Shown here piece by piece: positions 13,384 through 14,041 of a stretch of 14,041 bases of DNA (the first letter of the stretch is position 1; every line of letters starts with the position of its first letter). A program made the translations under genes and the position numbers. The stretch comes from an uncultured Verrucomicrobiales bacterium (lineage in GTDB: Bacteria; Verrucomicrobiota; Verrucomicrobiia; Verrucomicrobiales; Akkermansiaceae): assembly GCA_937916135.1 (NCBI GenBank), contig CALFTQ010000120.1, positions 1-14,041 on the forward strand, in the 5' to 3' direction. The notes below the pieces were generated by a model that saw nothing but the letters and a program-made list of their open reading frames with translations, was not told where the DNA came from and did not search any database.

Positions 13384-13419
13384 ATTATCTGCCAAAGTTG
13401 GAAAAAGTCAAGGCAGATA
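13384..13419 (-). promoter_or_regulatory. Autotransporter promoter flanked by an 8-bp inverted repeat
   Basis: On the minus strand, TTGACT (plus 13406-13411), a 16-base spacer and GATAAT (plus 13384-13389). An inverted repeat TATCTGCC (13386-13393) and GGCAGATA (13412-13419) has one arm on the -10 box and the other just upstream of the -35. This placement fits an operator. Predicted leader length to the ATG at 13306 is about 70 bases. Confidence 0.6.
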
Positions 13420-13522
13420 GTGCGTAATACAGGTGATGCTCACGCATGCCCCGGGGATTTTTTTATTGCTCCCGCCATTAACGGATGATGTTTGGATGAA
13501 CAGAAAAATGGGAATATGCAGA

Positions 13523-13661
13523 AGTACGAGGTACGAGGTGGGAAGTGCGAAGTATAAAGTCAGGCAGGCTGCGCCTGCAGGTGTTTTCTATTGATAACAA
13601 ATGGCGAGCCGCAAGGCTCGCGGAACTTTCACTTCGTACCTCCCACCTCGTACTTCGTACT
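13523..13661. repeat. Composite inverted-repeat element, 31-bp arms with two internal hairpins
   Basis: Arms at 13523-13553 and 13631-13661 pair with three mismatches and are built of GTACGAGGT/GTACGAAGT-like units. Between them are two perfect hairpins: GCAGGC-TGC-GCCTGC (13564-13578) and GCGAGCC-GCAA-GGCTCGC (13604-13621), the second with a GNRA-type loop. The element is non-coding and probably belongs to a dispersed intergenic repeat family. It accounts for much of the gene-free stretch 13307-13848; the rest holds the promoters, the palindrome and one 18-bp repeat copy described separately. Confidence 0.7.
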
Positions 13662-13669
13662 TTTGTCGG

Positions 13670-13687
13670 AACGACAAACATCAATTT
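13670..13687 (-). repeat. 18-bp repeat, copy 2 (inverted), flanking the autotransporter gene
   Basis: Read on the minus strand it is AAATTGATGTTTGTCGTT, matching copy 1 at 7721-7738 in 17 of 18 positions. It follows the composite element at 13523-13661, as copy 1 adjoins its own hairpin. Confidence 0.6.
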
Positions 13688-13786
13688 ATCGGGCATTGGG
13701 GGATTTTTCAATGTCGTTGATGTTTCAACTTCTTACAAAATCCTTGGGATACATGCGCCGTTTTTGTTGCCTGGTGTACTAACGGC

Positions 13787-13815
13787 TTGTACTACCTGTC
13801 TGTTTCTGGTAAAAT
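13787..13815 (+). promoter_or_regulatory. Promoter of the secreted-protein gene, with extended -10
   Basis: TTGTAC (13787-13792), a 17-base spacer and TAAAAT (13810-13815), preceded by TGG (extended -10). The predicted start is about 13822, 27 bases before the ATG at 13849. The -35 is a partial match; the extended -10 carries most of the weight. Confidence 0.5.
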
Positions 13816-13848
13816 CCTCCTGTAACAAATATCCATCTTCCAAATGCT

Positions 13849-14041
13849 ATGAATATGAGACCTTTAGTGTGCTCTGCGCTTGTTGCTGCAATGTCATTTG
13901 CGGCACCGTCAGCTTTCGGGAACGAAAACGTTACCGTTTCGGCAGTTTCGCAAGACTCGTCACCCATTACTGGCCTTGAAGAAAAAGCCAGTTGTCAATC
14001 TTTGCCCAATAATAAGGGGGAAATTGTTTTTATCTCTTTTG
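13849..14041 (+). CDS. Secreted protein, N-terminal part, runs off the window
   Basis: An open frame of 64 codons with no stop before the window end. It starts MNMRPLVCSALVAAM, then SFAAPSAFGNENVTVSAVSQ, a classical Sec signal peptide: a charged start, a hydrophobic core, and a probable cleavage site after SAFG or PSA near residue 22-24. The following mature part (VSQDSSPITGLEEKASCQ, then NNKGEIVFISF) gives no family. A promoter with extended -10 precedes it at 13787-13815. There is no Shine-Dalgarno, in keeping with most starts here. The protein is expected in the periplasm, outer membrane or outside the cell. The gene is divergent from the autotransporter across a 542-base repeat-rich gap. 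A longer overlapping frame starting at 13545 runs through repeat sequence and is not the real gene. Confidence 0.7.
   Translation, partial: MNMRPLVCSALVAAMSFAAPSAFGNENVTVSAVSQDSSPITGLEEKASCQSLPNNKGEIVFISF

Noticed and set aside
13449..13464. CCCCGGGG followed by seven T, as a terminator
   Set aside because: The palindrome has no loop and cannot form a stable hairpin; no gene on the plus strand ends nearby.
13545..13979. 144-codon plus-strand frame running through the composite repeat into the secreted-protein gene
   Set aside because: Its N-terminal part is translated repeat (SLRTSHLVLRTF) and it overlaps, in another frame, a clear signal-peptide start at 13849.

Overview
The base composition and gene content suggest a Gram-negative bacterium of the Verrucomicrobiota, most likely Akkermansia-like. 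The clues are a GroEL with a GGM tail, a very large autotransporter built of autotransporter-associated beta-strand repeats, signal-peptide proteins, and mostly weak or absent Shine-Dalgarno sequences. No rRNA or other marker is present, so this placement is an inference.

Layout. (i) 1-811: the C-terminal third of groEL, a spacer with short TTTCAC-type direct repeats, and a strong hairpin terminator. (ii) About 800-6780: a visibly AT-rich accessory island. It holds an HTH gene followed by a two-transmembrane coiled-coil gene resembling putative abortive-infection proteins. Next come a small HTH repressor (minus strand) and an acidic, cysteine-rich 151-aa protein (plus strand), separated by three copies of one 16-bp palindrome. 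Last are a PD-(D/E)xK nuclease fused to a DGQHR (DndB-like) domain and, tail to tail with it, a Dam/DpnM-type adenine methyltransferase. (iii) 6768-6920: a 50-codon gene remnant, too short for routine gene calling, that matches the N-terminus of DpnI / Dam-replacing protein. The AT-rich island ends inside it. (iv) 7078-7680: an unrecognised 200-aa gene with a good Shine-Dalgarno. (v) 7853-13306 (minus): a 1817-aa autotransporter, bracketed by an inverted pair of 18-bp repeats and hairpin-rich intergenic repeats. (vi) 13849-14041: the start of a secreted protein that runs off the window.

How it may fit together. DpnI-type enzymes cut GATC only when it is adenine-methylated, so an active copy cannot coexist with a Dam methylase. 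Here an intact Dam-type gene and a truncated DpnI-type gene lie side by side. This looks like a fossil of a switch from restriction of methylated DNA to a methylation-based system. The nuclease-DGQHR protein convergent with the methylase is a candidate effector of a restriction-modification-like system. The repressor with its three palindromic sites is a separate switch controlling the 151-aa gene. All functional links are inferences from order, motifs and spacing.
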